NCBI RefSeq assembly: GCF_000716435.1
Contig: NZ_JNWO01000007.1
Coordinates: forward strand, 1,054,001 to 1,118,000
Direction of reading: 5' to 3'
Source of the DNA: Streptomyces xylophagus
Lineage (GTDB): Bacteria; Actinomycetota; Actinomycetes; Streptomycetales; Streptomycetaceae
DNA length: 64,000 nt
Both the position numbers and the translations under genes were made by a program. This document shows, piece after piece, positions 8,261-19,416 of this stretch (positions within the stretch are counted from its first letter, which is position 1; each line of letters begins with the position of its first letter). The notes beneath the pieces are model-generated. The model ran no database searches. It was not told the origin of the DNA and saw only the letters and a program-made list of their open reading frames with translations.

Positions 8261-9124
8261 GTGAGTGAGCGGCGGCCCGCACCCACGGTGGGTCAAGTGG
8301 TGCTGGGCAGAAGGCTGCAGGAGTTGCGTGAGGCGGCCGGCATCAAGCGCGAGGAGGCCGCGCAGGTCCTGCGGGTGGCTCCGGCGACCGTACGGCGGAT
8401 GGAGATGGCCGAGGTCGCGCTGAAAGTGCCGTACGTCCAGGTGCTGTTGACCACGTACGGGGTGCCCGACGAGGAGGCGGCCTCGTTCGTCGCGCTCACC
8501 GAGGAGGCGAACCAGCCGGGTTGGTGGCAGCGGTTCCACGATGTGCTGCCGGAGTGGTTCAGTCTGTACGTGAGCCTGGAGGGCGCCGCCGGGCTGATCC
8601 GTTCGTACGAACCGCACTTCGTGCCGGGCCTGTTGCAGACCGAGGCCTACGCGCGTGCCGTGATGGAGGCCGGGACGATCGGGCAGACCGGTCCGGAGAC
8701 GATCGAACGGCATGTGTCCCTGCGGATGGCGCGGCAGGGGCTGTTGGAGCGGGACAGTCCGCCGCACCTGTGGGTGATCATGGACGAGACGGTGCTGCGC
8801 CGTCCGGTGAGCATCCACGGCGAGGTCATGCGCGAACAGCTCGACAAACTGCTGGAGTTCGCCGAGCGCGACCGGATCACGCTCCAGGTCGCCGAGTTCG
8901 CGAGCGGCCCGCACCCGGGGACGTACGCCCCCTTCTCGCTGTTCCGTTTCGCCGAACCGGAGCTGCCCGACATGGTGTTCACCGAGTACCTGACCGGCGC
9001 CCTGTATCTGGACTCCCGTGCCGAGGTCTCCGCGCATCTGGAGGTCCTCGACCACATGACGGCGCACGCCGCGTCCGCCCAGCGCACCAAGAAGATCCTG
9101 CGGGACTACCGCGAGAACTTCTGA
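8261..9124 (+). CDS. XRE-family regulator with DUF5753 domain
   Basis: A 287-residue protein with an N-terminal HTH (about residues 10-70, LGRRLQELREAAGIKREEAAQVLRVAPATVRRME) and the DUF5753 region typical of Streptomyces WhiJ/AbaA-like developmental regulators (about 95-275, with SYEPHFVPGLLQTEAYARA). These usually act with a small DUF397 protein, and none is adjacent here. The GTG at 8261 is preferred because GGGGAGG ends 6 nt upstream; an in-frame ATG at 8216 lacks a ribosome site. The Methyltransf_19 gene follows after 48 nt and may be cotranscribed. Confidence 0.88.
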   Translation: MSERRPAPTVGQVVLGRRLQELREAAGIKREEAAQVLRVAPATVRRMEMAEVALKVPYVQVLLTTYGVPDEEAASFVALTEEANQPGWWQRFHDVLPEWFSLYVSLEGAAGLIRSYEPHFVPGLLQTEAYARAVMEAGTIGQTGPETIERHVSLRMARQGLLERDSPPHLWVIMDETVLRRPVSIHGEVMREQLDKLLEFAERDRITLQVAEFASGPHPGTYAPFSLFRFAEPELPDMVFTEYLTGALYLDSRAEVSAHLEVLDHMTAHAASAQRTKKILRDYRENF

Positions 9125-9172
9125 GCACGCATCCCGGCACGACGACCCGAACTCCCGAGGAGACGACACCGC

Positions 9173-9988
9173 ATGACCGGATCCGAACCCGCGCCCACCC
9201 GTATCGACACCAGTCGGCCGCATCCGGCGCGGGTGTACGACTGGTGGCTCGGCGGCAAGGACAACTACCCGGTGGACGAGGAGCTGGCGCGCAAGATCCT
9301 CGCCTCGGACGACACCGCGGTGCGCGGGGCGCGGGCCAACCGCCGGTTCATGCACCGGGCGACCCGTACCACCGCCGAGGCCGGGATACGCCAGTTCCTG
9401 GACATCGGCACCGGCATCCCCACCGAGCCGAACCTGCACCAGGTGGCGCAGAGTGTCGCCCCGGACGCGAAGGTCGTGTACGCGGACAACGACCCGATCG
9501 TGCTGCGGCACGCGGAGGCGCTGCTGCACGGCTCGGCCGAGGGCAGCACCGAGTACGTGCACGCCGACGTGCGCGATCCGGACACGATCCTGCGGCTGGC
9601 CGGCGAGACCCTCGACTTCACGCAGCCGGTCGCGCTGTCGCTGGTCGCGCTCACCCACTATCTGGGCGACGACCCCGCCGGCGACGACGTGTACGGCCTG
9701 ATCAAGCGGTACGTCGATGTGCTCGCCCCGGGCAGCTACCTGGTGCTGTCGCAGGTCACCCCCGACCTCATCCCTGAGGCCATCGCGCAGGCCGCCGAGC
9801 ACTTCCGGCGCAGCGGCACCCCGTTCTACCCGCGCTCGCTGGCCGAGTTCTCGCGCTTCTTCGACGGCCTGGAGCTGCTCGGCCCGGGTGTCATCTCGGT
9901 CTACGGCTGGCGGCCGGAGCCGGAGGACGTGGCCGCCCAGGCGGAGGGCGTCGTCCCGGTCTACGGCGGGGTCGCCGTCAAGCACTGA
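9173..9988 (+). CDS. SAM-dependent methyltransferase, Methyltransf_19 (DUF574) family
   Basis: A 271-residue member of an actinomycete methyltransferase family, recognised by ARVYDWWLGGKDNYPVD near the N-terminus, FLDIGTGIPTEPNLHQ (SAM motif I), VYADNDPIVL (motif II) and VALTHYLGDD. The family is expanded in Streptomyces and often sits beside XRE/DUF5753 regulators, as here, but its substrates are unknown. AGGAG (9158-9163 area) precedes the ATG. It is followed by a large stem-loop and an orphan narJ gene. Confidence 0.9.
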   Translation: MTGSEPAPTRIDTSRPHPARVYDWWLGGKDNYPVDEELARKILASDDTAVRGARANRRFMHRATRTTAEAGIRQFLDIGTGIPTEPNLHQVAQSVAPDAKVVYADNDPIVLRHAEALLHGSAEGSTEYVHADVRDPDTILRLAGETLDFTQPVALSLVALTHYLGDDPAGDDVYGLIKRYVDVLAPGSYLVLSQVTPDLIPEAIAQAAEHFRRSGTPFYPRSLAEFSRFFDGLELLGPGVISVYGWRPEPEDVAAQAEGVVPVYGGVAVKH

Positions 9989-10035
9989 CCCCCGTACGTC
10001 CACGGGCTCTGACCCGTACGGCTGCTGTGAGCGGG

Positions 10036-10089
10036 TGCGCTCCCCTGCCCCGCCCTAGGTTCGACACCACGGGCGGGCAAGGGAGCGCA
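10036..10089 (+). terminator. Long imperfect stem-loop between methyltransferase and narJ
   Basis: TGCGCTCCCCTGCCCCGCCC (10036-10055) pairs with GGGCGGGCAAGGGAGCGCA (10071-10089), about 18 base pairs with two single-base bulges and a 15-nt loop. It lies 48 nt after the methyltransferase stop and 56 nt before narJ. It is probably a terminator for the former, though it could also act as a leader structure for narJ. Confidence 0.55.
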
Positions 10090-10144
10090 GGCGACGGACC
10101 CGCGGACCCCGCCCGCCGGGCCGGACGACGACGATGGAGGTCTG

Positions 10145-10638
10145 ATGCCCTCGGACGCTGTGCTGTACCAGGCGGCCGCGCTCTGCCTGACCTTCCCCGA
10201 CGACGACTTCCGCGCCCGGCTCCCGTTGCTGCGCGAAGCGGCCCCGCAACTACGGGAGTTCGTCGACCACGCGGCCCTCACCCCGCCCCAGGAACTGGCC
10301 GCGCACTACGTCCAGGTCTTCGACTTCGAGGACCGGCACAGCCTGTACCTGAGCCGGTGGTACGACGGCGACACCCGGCGGCGCGGAATATCCCTGGTCC
10401 GCTTCCAAGAGCTGTACCGGGCGCACGAGTTGGAGTTCACCGGGGAGGAGCTGCCGGACTTCCTGCCCGCCGTCCTGGAGTTCACGGCCCGCACCGGCAA
10501 CCTCGACCTCCTCTCCGAACACCGCGGTGCCCTGGACCGACTCCGCGCCCGCCTGGCCGACTTCGGCACGCCGTACGCCTCCGTCCTGGACGCCGTCTGC
10601 GCCACCCTGCCGACCGCCCCGACCCACCGGACCGTGAG

Positions 10639-10642
<4 letters not shown>
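10145..10642 (+). CDS. narJ: Orphan nitrate reductase assembly chaperone NarJ-like protein
   Basis: A 165-residue protein of the NarJ/TorD chaperone fold. Typical segments are [17 protein letters not shown] at the N-terminus, [28 protein letters not shown] (highly characteristic of NarJ) around residues 55-85, and [13 protein letters not shown]. NarJ binds the catalytic subunit NarG to insert molybdopterin before membrane docking. No narG, narH or narI lies here: the upstream gene is a methyltransferase and the downstream gene is convergent dnaK, whose stop overlaps this stop (CTAG). GGAGG lies 4 nt before the ATG. It is shorter than full NarJ (about 170-240 residues) but appears intact. Confidence 0.87.
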
Positions 10643-12519
<1,877 letters not shown>

Positions 12520-12555
12520 CGCCGTCCCCTTCCGCCAGGGCACTTCCCGGACTCC

Positions 12556-12585
12556 AGCACAAAACTTGAGTGGGCTCTTGTCAAT
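12556..12585 (-). promoter_or_regulatory. dnaK promoter with HAIR-like HspR operator
   Basis: On the plus strand CTTGAGT (12565-12571), seven bases, then TGTCAAT (12579-12585). The first arm matches the HspR HAIR consensus (CTTGAGT-N7-ACTCAAG) exactly; the second keeps 4 of 7 bases. Read on the minus strand, TTGACA (12584-12579) is a perfect -35 hexamer and TGTGCT (12561-12556) lies 17 nt on as a weak -10, 36 nt before the dnaK ATG. The operator thus overlaps the -35. Confidence 0.65.
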
Positions 12586-12617
12586 GGGACGTACGGTCTG
12601 CGATCGCAGTCGTGCGG

Positions 12618-13046
12618 TCAGGCGAGCTTGGCCGACAGGGTGATCGTGGTGCCGGTGAGGGCCTGGCTGACGGGGCAGTTCTTCTTCGCGTCCTCGGCGG
12701 CGGCGACGAAACCGTCGTTGTCGAGGCCCGGCACCGTGCCCTCGACCGTGAGGTGGATGCCGGTGATGCCCTCGCCGGGCTGGAAGGTGACGTCGGCGTT
12801 GGTGAGCAGCTTGGTGGGCGGGGTGCCGGCGCCCGCGAGGGCGTGCGACAGCGCCATGGAGAAGCAGCTGGAGTGGGCGGCGGCGATCAGCTCTTCGGGG
12901 CTGGTCTTGCCGTTCGCGTCCTGGGCGCGGGACGCCCACGTCACCGGCTGCTCGGCGATGGCGCCGGAGGAGTCGAAGGTGACGACGCCCTTGCCCTCGA
13001 GCAGGTTGCCTTCCCAGACGGTGTGTGCGGTGCGCGTGGTGGCCAC
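12618..13046 (-). CDS. OsmC-family peroxiredoxin
   Basis: A 142-residue OsmC/Ohr-fold protein with both redox cysteines in context: [16 protein letters not shown] (about residue 58) and KNCPVSQAL (about residue 123). It would reduce organic hydroperoxides in the cytosol. The N-terminal [20 protein letters not shown] is typical of OsmC rather than Ohr. The GTG at 13046 is chosen for AAAGGA 7 nt upstream; the long frame beyond it overlaps the next gene in antisense. It lies upstream of dnaK on the same strand, but the HAIR promoter between them suggests separate transcription. Confidence 0.92.
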   Translation of the reverse strand: MATTRTAHTVWEGNLLEGKGVVTFDSSGAIAEQPVTWASRAQDANGKTSPEELIAAAHSSCFSMALSHALAGAGTPPTKLLTNADVTFQPGEGITGIHLTVEGTVPGLDNDGFVAAAEDAKKNCPVSQALTGTTITLSAKLA

Positions 13047-13190
13047 GATGGGTCCTTTCGATGCGGATGTCTTTCGGATCCATCCGATCACATCCGGTCC
13101 GCCCACACCCACCGGACTCGGCAGCGACCGGCCGTAGCGGCTCGGTGAATCCCCTGCCGGGCGGCAGGCCCACGCCGTACAGTCCGTTCC

Positions 13191-13970
13191 ATGGTCGAGC
13201 TCTTCCAAGTCCTCGGGGGGATCGCGGGATTTGGCGGAGTCGCTCTCGGCGTCCTGTACCTGCTCTACCGGGACCTCGTCCGCGACATCATCCGCAACCG
13301 GATGTTCCGCACGCTCACTTCCTCCCAGGCCACCCTGCTCTTCGGCGCGGTCGTCGTGCTCGCCTTCGCCGTCGCCATCCTCGGGATCTTCGCGACGCTC
13401 GCCGAGAGCAAGTCCGTACGCCAGTTCGTCGTCCTCGTCGGCATGCTCCTCTTGTTCCTGCTGGCGGTGCTGCTCATCGCCGTGCGCGTGACCAACGGGC
13501 CCGGGGCACGCCGCCCCACCGCCGCGGCCCACGGGGCCGAACGGTCGCTCACCACGGTGCGCAGGCACGTGGAGGCCGATGAGCCGGACCGGGCGGAGCG
13601 GGCCCTGGAGGCATCGCGCCTGGACCGGGAGTCGGAGCAGTTCTGGTACTGGAAGGCCCGGATCGCGCTTGCCCGCGCCAACATCGAGGTCGCGTCCGGC
13701 TATGTCGACGAGGCGCTGAAGCTCAACGGCCGGGACCCGTACGGCATCGCGCTGAAGGTCGAACTGCTGTTGCTGGCCAATGACCCGGCGCGGCGTGACC
13801 AGGCCGCCCGGCTGGCCGAGGAGAACCTGGGGCTCAGCGCCGAACTCGACGCCTGGCTGCGGCGGTTGCGGGCCGAGGGAATGTTCGGCGGCGGGGTGCG
13901 CACACGCACGCAGTTGGAGGCCCGATGCCCACTGCCCACCCGTACCACGGAGAATTCACATGCCGAGTAA
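13191..13970 (+). CDS. Membrane protein with TPR-like cytosolic repeats
   Basis: A 259-residue protein of unknown family. There are up to three membrane segments: residues 5-25, a strong one at about 45-67 ([20 protein letters not shown]) and another at about 75-98 ([20 protein letters not shown]). A cytosolic alpha-helical part (about 120-240) follows, with [20 protein letters not shown] and [23 protein letters not shown] looking like degenerate TPRs. The ATG lies 7 nt after a TACAGT -10-like hexamer and has no ribosome site, so it is probably leaderless. It overlaps the vWA gene by 11 nt, so the two are coupled, and it may tether or sense for the vWA/MoxR module. Confidence 0.75.
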   Translation: MVELFQVLGGIAGFGGVALGVLYLLYRDLVRDIIRNRMFRTLTSSQATLLFGAVVVLAFAVAILGIFATLAESKSVRQFVVLVGMLLLFLLAVLLIAVRVTNGPGARRPTAAAHGAERSLTTVRRHVEADEPDRAERALEASRLDRESEQFWYWKARIALARANIEVASGYVDEALKLNGRDPYGIALKVELLLLANDPARRDQAARLAEENLGLSAELDAWLRRLRAEGMFGGGVRTRTQLEARCPLPTRTTENSHAE

Positions 13971-16455
13971 GCCGAATGCCGTTGTCTACGTCGGGCCGCC
14001 GGCGGTGGCGGACGCCTCGGGTCCGATGGCGGAGCACCTGAAGAGGGTGGCACTGGGGCGGATGGCCGAGCGCGGACTGACTCCTCTGCTGCCGGTGGCC
14101 ACGACGGTGGAGGAGGCCGATGCGCTGCTCGCGGCGCATCCACAGGCCGCGCTCGTGGTTCATCCGGGCCGCACACCGGGGGAAGACCCGTCGCAGAACC
14201 CCGGGGGCGCGTTACAGAGCCTTCTGTACTCCGGGGCGGTTCTGCGGCTGGGCGAGACCGCCGAGGCAGACGACGAAACGCGTCCTCCGTCTCCGCCACT
14301 CCGGCATCAGGAAGCGCTCCTGGTGGTCGAGCTACCCCGGGGAACCGGGCCGGTGGGCGACGAAACACCCTACTCGCAGCGTGAGACCGAGGGCCGGGCC
14401 TTCGCCGTACGGCACGGTCTGCACGTCGCGTACGTGCTGGCGGACGCCGGCCCCGCCTGGACCCTGGGCCGCGCTTTCGTGCAGCTCCACCCCTGGCCCG
14501 TGACGGTCGTCGTCCACCCCGAGATCACCGCGCCGGACCCGGACAGCCCCGACGGCTTGCTGTGGCGGTGGCTGCGGCAGGGGCGCGAGATCCTGTGGCC
14601 GCAACCGAGTGAACCGGTGCGTGCCATGTCAGCTCACAGGACCGATCCCGACGCCTCCTCGGGATCGGCGGGCCGGCGCGCAGGGTTCGAGCGCCGCAGA
14701 GTCCGCGGATCTTCGCGCGATGGGTCGGACGACCTCGAAGTGCGCGAGTTCCTCAAATCCCGCACTGGAGTGCAGGAACGCCACACCAGCCTCGCCTCTC
14801 CCCTCGCCCCCCGCCGAATCGGCCCCCCATCACGCCAGAGCACCGGCGCCTCCCCACCGCCCCACCGCCCGTCCAACCCCCGAGACACCAGCCTCCCCCT
14901 CCCCCACGACGGCCTCTTCATCCGCCGCAACAACGCCTTCGGCACCCGGTCCCTCCTGGGCGTCCGTGACCTCATCGAGCAGGGCGTCGTCATCGGCCAG
15001 GACCAGATCCGGTTCGACGACTTCGTCGCCGCCCGCACCGATCAGGTGCCCGGGCCCCGGCGGAACGAAGGTATCGCCGTCAGTCACGGACTGGCCGCGG
15101 TTCAGGGGGAGTTCAAGGCGAACAAGGCGACGACCCACTTCCTGGAGATCACGCTCAAGGCGGGCGGGGGACACCCCGACGACGCTCCCGCGACCGAGCC
15201 GCTCGCTGTCAACTTCGTGTTCGCCGTGGACACCAGCGGCTCGATGCAGGGCGAGAAGCTCGACACCGTGAAGGCGTCGCTGCAAACCCTTTACGACAAG
15301 CTGCGTCCCACGGACTGTCTGGGCATCATCACGTTCGACCACGGTGTGCGCACCGTCCTGCCCGCGGTCGCCAGGCAGGATCTGCCGCCCGAACGCTTCG
15401 CACAGGTGGTGTCCGAGCTGACGGCAGGCGGCGGCACGGACATCAACCTCGGTGTGCAGTACGGCATCGACGAGTTGGGCCGGCACTCGGCACGGGGGCG
15501 CACGGTCGACTGTCTCTATCTCTTCTCGGACGGCGACCCGACCTCCGGCGAACGGGACTGGATCACCATCCGCAGGAACATCGCGGCCCGGATCCGCGGC
15601 GACCTGACCCTGTCCTGCTTCGGTTTCGGGACCGACGCGCGCATGCCGGAACTGGCGGCGCTCGCGGGGCTCGCCGGCGGTCACTCGACCTTCGTGACCC
15701 GGCCCGACCAGGTGGCGGAGGATCTGCTCGGCGACCTGAGCAGACGGGACCATCTGGCCGCCGTGAACATCCAGTTGAGGCTCGACGTCGACCCCGGGGT
15801 GGAGGTCCGGCATCTGTACGGCCATGATCTGGTCACGGATCCACGGGCTCGGTCAGCGGTGCTGCGCGAGGCCCGGCACGCGGCCGTCCGGGCGCGCGAG
15901 GACTACGGCACCGAGGCGCTGCCCGACATCATCACCGAGGAGAAGGGCATCCGGATCTTCGCGCCCGACCTCGCCTTCGACGAGACGTACTGGATCGTCC
16001 TGGAACTCGCCGTGCCGCCGGGCCGCGAGCTGCCGGACCTGGGCACGGCGACCGTCCAGTACGTGGACACCGTCGCGCGGGACAGCCGCAGCCACCACCT
16101 CGACCTGGCCAAGGAGTTCACGCTCTCGGAGGAGACGGTGACGGTGCACGGCCTGGGTCTGTGGACCAGTGAGGTCACCTTCTACGCGCTCGACGATCTG
16201 TACCACCACGACCGGGACTCGGCGACGAAGCGGCTGACGCAGCACATCAAGACCCTGCGGGACGCGTATCACCGGCTTCCGGCGGTGGAGTTCCGCGATG
16301 ACCAGGTCACCCTGCAGAAGCTCATCACCCTGGCCGGCACACTCGGCACGATGCAGTCGTTCAGTGACGGCTCCCACGTCCCCGGGGCCCCCACCGCGGT
16401 GAAGGCCATGAACGCCTTCGGCCAGGTCCGCTCCGGGCACTGGCAGCTGCATTGA
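13960..16455 (+). CDS. Large von Willebrand factor A domain protein
   Basis: An 831-residue protein. The N-terminal ~200 residues form an unassigned alpha/beta domain (begins [16 protein letters not shown]). A Ser/Pro/Arg-rich linker (about 225-310) follows, then a strand-rich region, and a vWA domain at about 415-600 with an intact MIDAS motif FAVDTSGSMQG, a Thr loop (GGGTDIN) and the downstream FSDGDPTSGE. A C-terminal beta-rich region of about 230 residues ends in QLH. vWA proteins usually act as metal-dependent scaffolds with MoxR ATPases; a MoxR gene lies on the opposite strand at 18264. The start at 13960 has GGAG 7 nt upstream. Its stop is 6 nt from the stop of the convergent vWA/metallopeptidase gene. 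Confidence 0.85.
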   Translation: MPSKPNAVVYVGPPAVADASGPMAEHLKRVALGRMAERGLTPLLPVATTVEEADALLAAHPQAALVVHPGRTPGEDPSQNPGGALQSLLYSGAVLRLGETAEADDETRPPSPPLRHQEALLVVELPRGTGPVGDETPYSQRETEGRAFAVRHGLHVAYVLADAGPAWTLGRAFVQLHPWPVTVVVHPEITAPDPDSPDGLLWRWLRQGREILWPQPSEPVRAMSAHRTDPDASSGSAGRRAGFERRRVRGSSRDGSDDLEVREFLKSRTGVQERHTSLASPLAPRRIGPPSRQSTGASPPPHRPSNPRDTSLPLPHDGLFIRRNNAFGTRSLLGVRDLIEQGVVIGQDQIRFDDFVAARTDQVPGPRRNEGIAVSHGLAAVQGEFKANKATTHFLEITLKAGGGHPDDAPATEPLAVNFVFAVDTSGSMQGEKLDTVKASLQTLYDKLRPTDCLGIITFDHGVRTVLPAVARQDLPPERFAQVVSELTAGGGTDINLGVQYGIDELGRHSARGRTVDCLYLFSDGDPTSGERDWITIRRNIAARIRGDLTLSCFGFGTDARMPELAALAGLAGGHSTFVTRPDQVAEDLLGDLSRRDHLAAVNIQLRLDVDPGVEVRHLYGHDLVTDPRARSAVLREARHAAVRAREDYGTEALPDIITEEKGIRIFAPDLAFDETYWIVLELAVPPGRELPDLGTATVQYVDTVARDSRSHHLDLAKEFTLSEETVTVHGLGLWTSEVTFYALDDLYHHDRDSATKRLTQHIKTLRDAYHRLPAVEFRDDQVTLQKLITLAGTLGTMQSFSDGSHVPGAPTAVKAMNAFGQVRSGHWQLH

Positions 16456-16461
16456 CCGTGC

Positions 16462-18267
16462 TCAGCGCACCCGGAAGACCGGCCCACGCGGGGTGAACGG
16501 CAGGCGAGCACTCTGCGGGATCAGATAGGCGTGTTCGCGGCGCACCCGCAGCACGTCGCACCAGCCGTCCGTGATGACGAGGACGGGCGCGCCCGGCGGG
16601 AAGTCGTCCGCGCGGTGCAGCAGGTCGATCCCGGGTTGCAGGACGGTGCCGCCGCGCCCGTGGACGCGCACCCGGCCGGCGATGTCCGTGACCGGCAGAT
16701 AGCCCGCGTCGTGCGGGGCCGCGTCGCAGAACACGACCCGGGCGGCCGGTACGTCACGGGCCTCGGCGTACGAGGCGATCGCGCCCAGCGCCTTGCCGAG
16801 GAGGGTGCGGTCCATGGAGCCGGAGGTGTCGAGGACGACGCCGAAGGTGCAGCGGGCGACCTCCTCGGGCGGGAAGTACCGCCCGGCGCGCGGGATGTCG
16901 GGGGTGGAGGACTGGCGGCGCGAGGGGCGGGCGTAGGACCGCACGGGCTCCGGGCGGGGCACGAACTCGTCGAACCAGCGGGCGAGTTGCGCGTCCCACG
17001 GCAGCGGCGGATGGCTCAGGGCGCGGATCTCCTCGACCAACCCGCCGGGCAGGTAGCCGCGTTCGTGCTGCTGGTGCAGGTCCAGGCCGCGGGCGAGGCC
17101 GCGCCGGTAGAACTCGTCGAGGTCCACGTAGTCGCGGGCGCTGCCGAGCGGGCCGCCGAGGATGTCGCCGGCGCCCTTGCCCCGCAGGGTGGCCAGGCGG
17201 CGCATGCGGCGCAGGTCGCCGGCGATCCGGTCGTAGACCTCCTCGGCGGAGAGGTCCTTCAACTCCGGGTCGTACAGCAGCCCTTCGGGCATCGTGCCGA
17301 TGTCCATCTCGCACAGCCAGCCGTTGATGACGTAGTCGGCGGCGATGTTGAAGAGGAGCGGGTCACGGGTGCCGCAGCGGTCGCCGTGACGCAGGGCGGC
17401 GTGCAGCATCTCGTGCGCGAGGACGAACCGCCATTCCTCGTCGTCGAGTTGGCGCAGCGGGTTGATGTAGATCTCGGCCGCCTCGGTGTCGACGGCGGCG
17501 ACGGAGATGCCGTGGGCGCGGGCGAGCTCGGCGTCGGCGACGAGGGTGATGCCGGCCGCAATGCCGCCGAGAAGGGGGTAGGAGGAGACGAACCAGCTCA
17601 ACGCCCGTTCCCAGGGCTGGAGTCGGGTGGGTCCGCCGCGCATCGAGGCACGGCGGCCGCCCGCCACGTCCATGGCCGTCGCGACGGTACGGGTGAGGGC
17701 GTTCGCGAAGTTCAGCTGCCAGTCCGGGGCCTTGCCGCCCTGCCAGGTGTCCCACGGCACGAGCACTTGGTCCGGTTCGCCGCCCGCCGTGCCGCAACGC
17801 TCGTAGAGGGGCGGGACGCCGTCGCGGCGCCAGCCGGCGGCGAGTTGGTCCTCGTCGCCGCCGGGGTAGGCGGCGGGCAGGTCCTCGGGGGTGACGCCGA
17901 TGGGGAATCCGAGCAGGAAGCGGTTGACGACGGCGCAGTTGGCCGCCAGGGCGGGGCCGTCGGGCTGGTCGCGGAGCTTCGGCGCGGCCGGGACATGGCC
18001 GAAGCCCAGGTGGATGATGCAGTGTGCGATCGCCCAGGCCCATTCGGCGGGTTCGGCCCGCCGGGTGGGGTGGACGTGCAGCACGCCGTTGGAATCGACG
18101 CGTACCAGACCGGTGTGGGGCGTGCGGGGGCAGTCGTCCCGGCGGCAGGTGCTGAAGCCGATGGCGGCGAGCGCGCGGTTGGCCCGCACCAGCCGCAGCC
18201 CCTCCTCGAAGGCCTCGGCCGCGAGATCCTTCTTGGGCTTCCCCTTGTTGCCCCGGGTGCGGCTCAC
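16462..18267 (-). CDS. vWA protein with HEMLH metallopeptidase-like domain (DUF2201-type)
   Basis: A 601-residue protein of the VWA-like/putative metallopeptidase family. Around residue 280 is FVLAHEMLHAALRHGDRCG, an HExxH-type zinc motif with a nearby His. Around residue 480 is FGVVLDTSGSMDR, an intact vWA MIDAS, followed by VFCDAAPHDAGYLPV and VLVITDGWCDV. Family members are nearly always encoded with a MoxR ATPase, and here the start codon overlaps the MoxR stop by 4 nt. The pair would couple ATP hydrolysis to remodelling or cleavage of an unknown target. Whether the peptidase is active is not known for the family. Confidence 0.88.
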   Translation of the reverse strand: MSRTRGNKGKPKKDLAAEAFEEGLRLVRANRALAAIGFSTCRRDDCPRTPHTGLVRVDSNGVLHVHPTRRAEPAEWAWAIAHCIIHLGFGHVPAAPKLRDQPDGPALAANCAVVNRFLLGFPIGVTPEDLPAAYPGGDEDQLAAGWRRDGVPPLYERCGTAGGEPDQVLVPWDTWQGGKAPDWQLNFANALTRTVATAMDVAGGRRASMRGGPTRLQPWERALSWFVSSYPLLGGIAAGITLVADAELARAHGISVAAVDTEAAEIYINPLRQLDDEEWRFVLAHEMLHAALRHGDRCGTRDPLLFNIAADYVINGWLCEMDIGTMPEGLLYDPELKDLSAEEVYDRIAGDLRRMRRLATLRGKGAGDILGGPLGSARDYVDLDEFYRRGLARGLDLHQQHERGYLPGGLVEEIRALSHPPLPWDAQLARWFDEFVPRPEPVRSYARPSRRQSSTPDIPRAGRYFPPEEVARCTFGVVLDTSGSMDRTLLGKALGAIASYAEARDVPAARVVFCDAAPHDAGYLPVTDIAGRVRVHGRGGTVLQPGIDLLHRADDFPPGAPVLVITDGWCDVLRVRREHAYLIPQSARLPFTPRGPVFRVR

Positions 18268-19325
18268 TGCCGGGCCTCGACCAGCCGGGGCATGTCACGG
18301 GCCGCCTCGACCAGGAACCAGGCGGGCAGCAGCGGATTGCCGTCGGTGTCCGGGGCGATGACGCTCTGCGCGACCTCCACAGAGATCTCGGCGAGCTGCA
18401 CGAGCAGCGACTTGGCGCGGTACGCGGTCTGCAAACCGTTCGCCGACAAGTGCTCCTTGCTGACCGGGAGTTCCTTGACGAGCCGGCCCCGGAAGGACTC
18501 GGCGAGGTAGTACAGCAGGTCGCGGTCCTCCGGGCGGTGCGGCCAGCGCGCGTCGCCCTTGATGATCGCCTCGATGCCGAACCGGCTGCGCACGATCTTG
18601 ACGTAACCGCAGAACGCGACCGCGTGGGCGGGCGTCAGCGTGCCGTGGGCGATGACCTTGAGGGTGTCCTCGTCGAGGTCGGGCCCGAAGGAACCCAGCG
18701 CGTCCGAGAGCATGTGCCAGGAGCGCGGTGTCGAGAAGGGCTCTTCCGTCTTCGGCGGCTTGGACCACAGGTGGTCGGGGCGGTCGGTGAGGTGGTCCAG
18801 GATCCACGGGTGGATGCCGTTGCCCGCCGCCCACACGAGCCAGTCCTTCGGGGACGCCTCCAGGTGGACGTGCGTGAGCCGGTTGATCAGCGCGGACGCG
18901 ATCGGGCGGGCCAGCGCGTTGTCGGTCGCCCGGTTGCCCGCGCCGATCACGATCGAGCCCTTGGGGAGTTCGTAGCTGCCGATCCGGCGGTCCAGGATCA
19001 GCGAGTAGAACGCCTTCTGCACATCCGGCGTCGCCGCGTTCAGCTCGTCCAGGAACAGGCAGTACGGCTCGTCCCGCGCGATCGCCTCCGGCGGGCAGAA
19101 CACCGACCGCCCGTCACGGATCTGCGGCACACCGATCAGATCCTCGGGCGCGAGCTGCGTACCCAGCAGGCTGACGCACTCAAGCCCCAGAGACTGGGCG
19201 AACTCCCTTACCAGGGACGACTTTCCGATGCCGGGCGCGCCCCAGAGGAACACGGGGCGGACGGTCGCGAGGCCGAGCAGCAACTCCGGTATGCGAGCGG
19301 GCGTGACAGTGACGGCAGCCTGCAA
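18264..19325 (-). CDS. MoxR-type AAA+ ATPase
   Basis: A 353-residue AAA+ protein. Walker A is FLWGAPGIGKSSLVRE (about residues 26-41), Walker B is YCLFLDELNAATPDVQKAF (about 87-105) and sensor I is GSIVIGAGNRATDNA (about 121-135). The ELNAA form and the RP(I)A sequence after sensor I are characteristic of MoxR ATPases, which act as chaperones with vWA partners. The gene is first in a two-gene unit with the vWA/metallopeptidase protein, joined by a 4-nt overlap. The C-terminal lid ends near the PRLVEARQ tail. Confidence 0.92.
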   Translation of the reverse strand: MQAAVTVTPARIPELLLGLATVRPVFLWGAPGIGKSSLVREFAQSLGLECVSLLGTQLAPEDLIGVPQIRDGRSVFCPPEAIARDEPYCLFLDELNAATPDVQKAFYSLILDRRIGSYELPKGSIVIGAGNRATDNALARPIASALINRLTHVHLEASPKDWLVWAAGNGIHPWILDHLTDRPDHLWSKPPKTEEPFSTPRSWHMLSDALGSFGPDLDEDTLKVIAHGTLTPAHAVAFCGYVKIVRSRFGIEAIIKGDARWPHRPEDRDLLYYLAESFRGRLVKELPVSKEHLSANGLQTAYRAKSLLVQLAEISVEVAQSVIAPDTDGNPLLPAWFLVEAARDMPRLVEARQ

Positions 19326-19416
19326 AAGAGGCTCTCCTCAAGGGGGTTCGACAAGGGCGCAAACGCGCTCCAATGCCCCCAGTGTGTGCCTACGACCCAC
19401 CCGGCGCAGCCCATTT

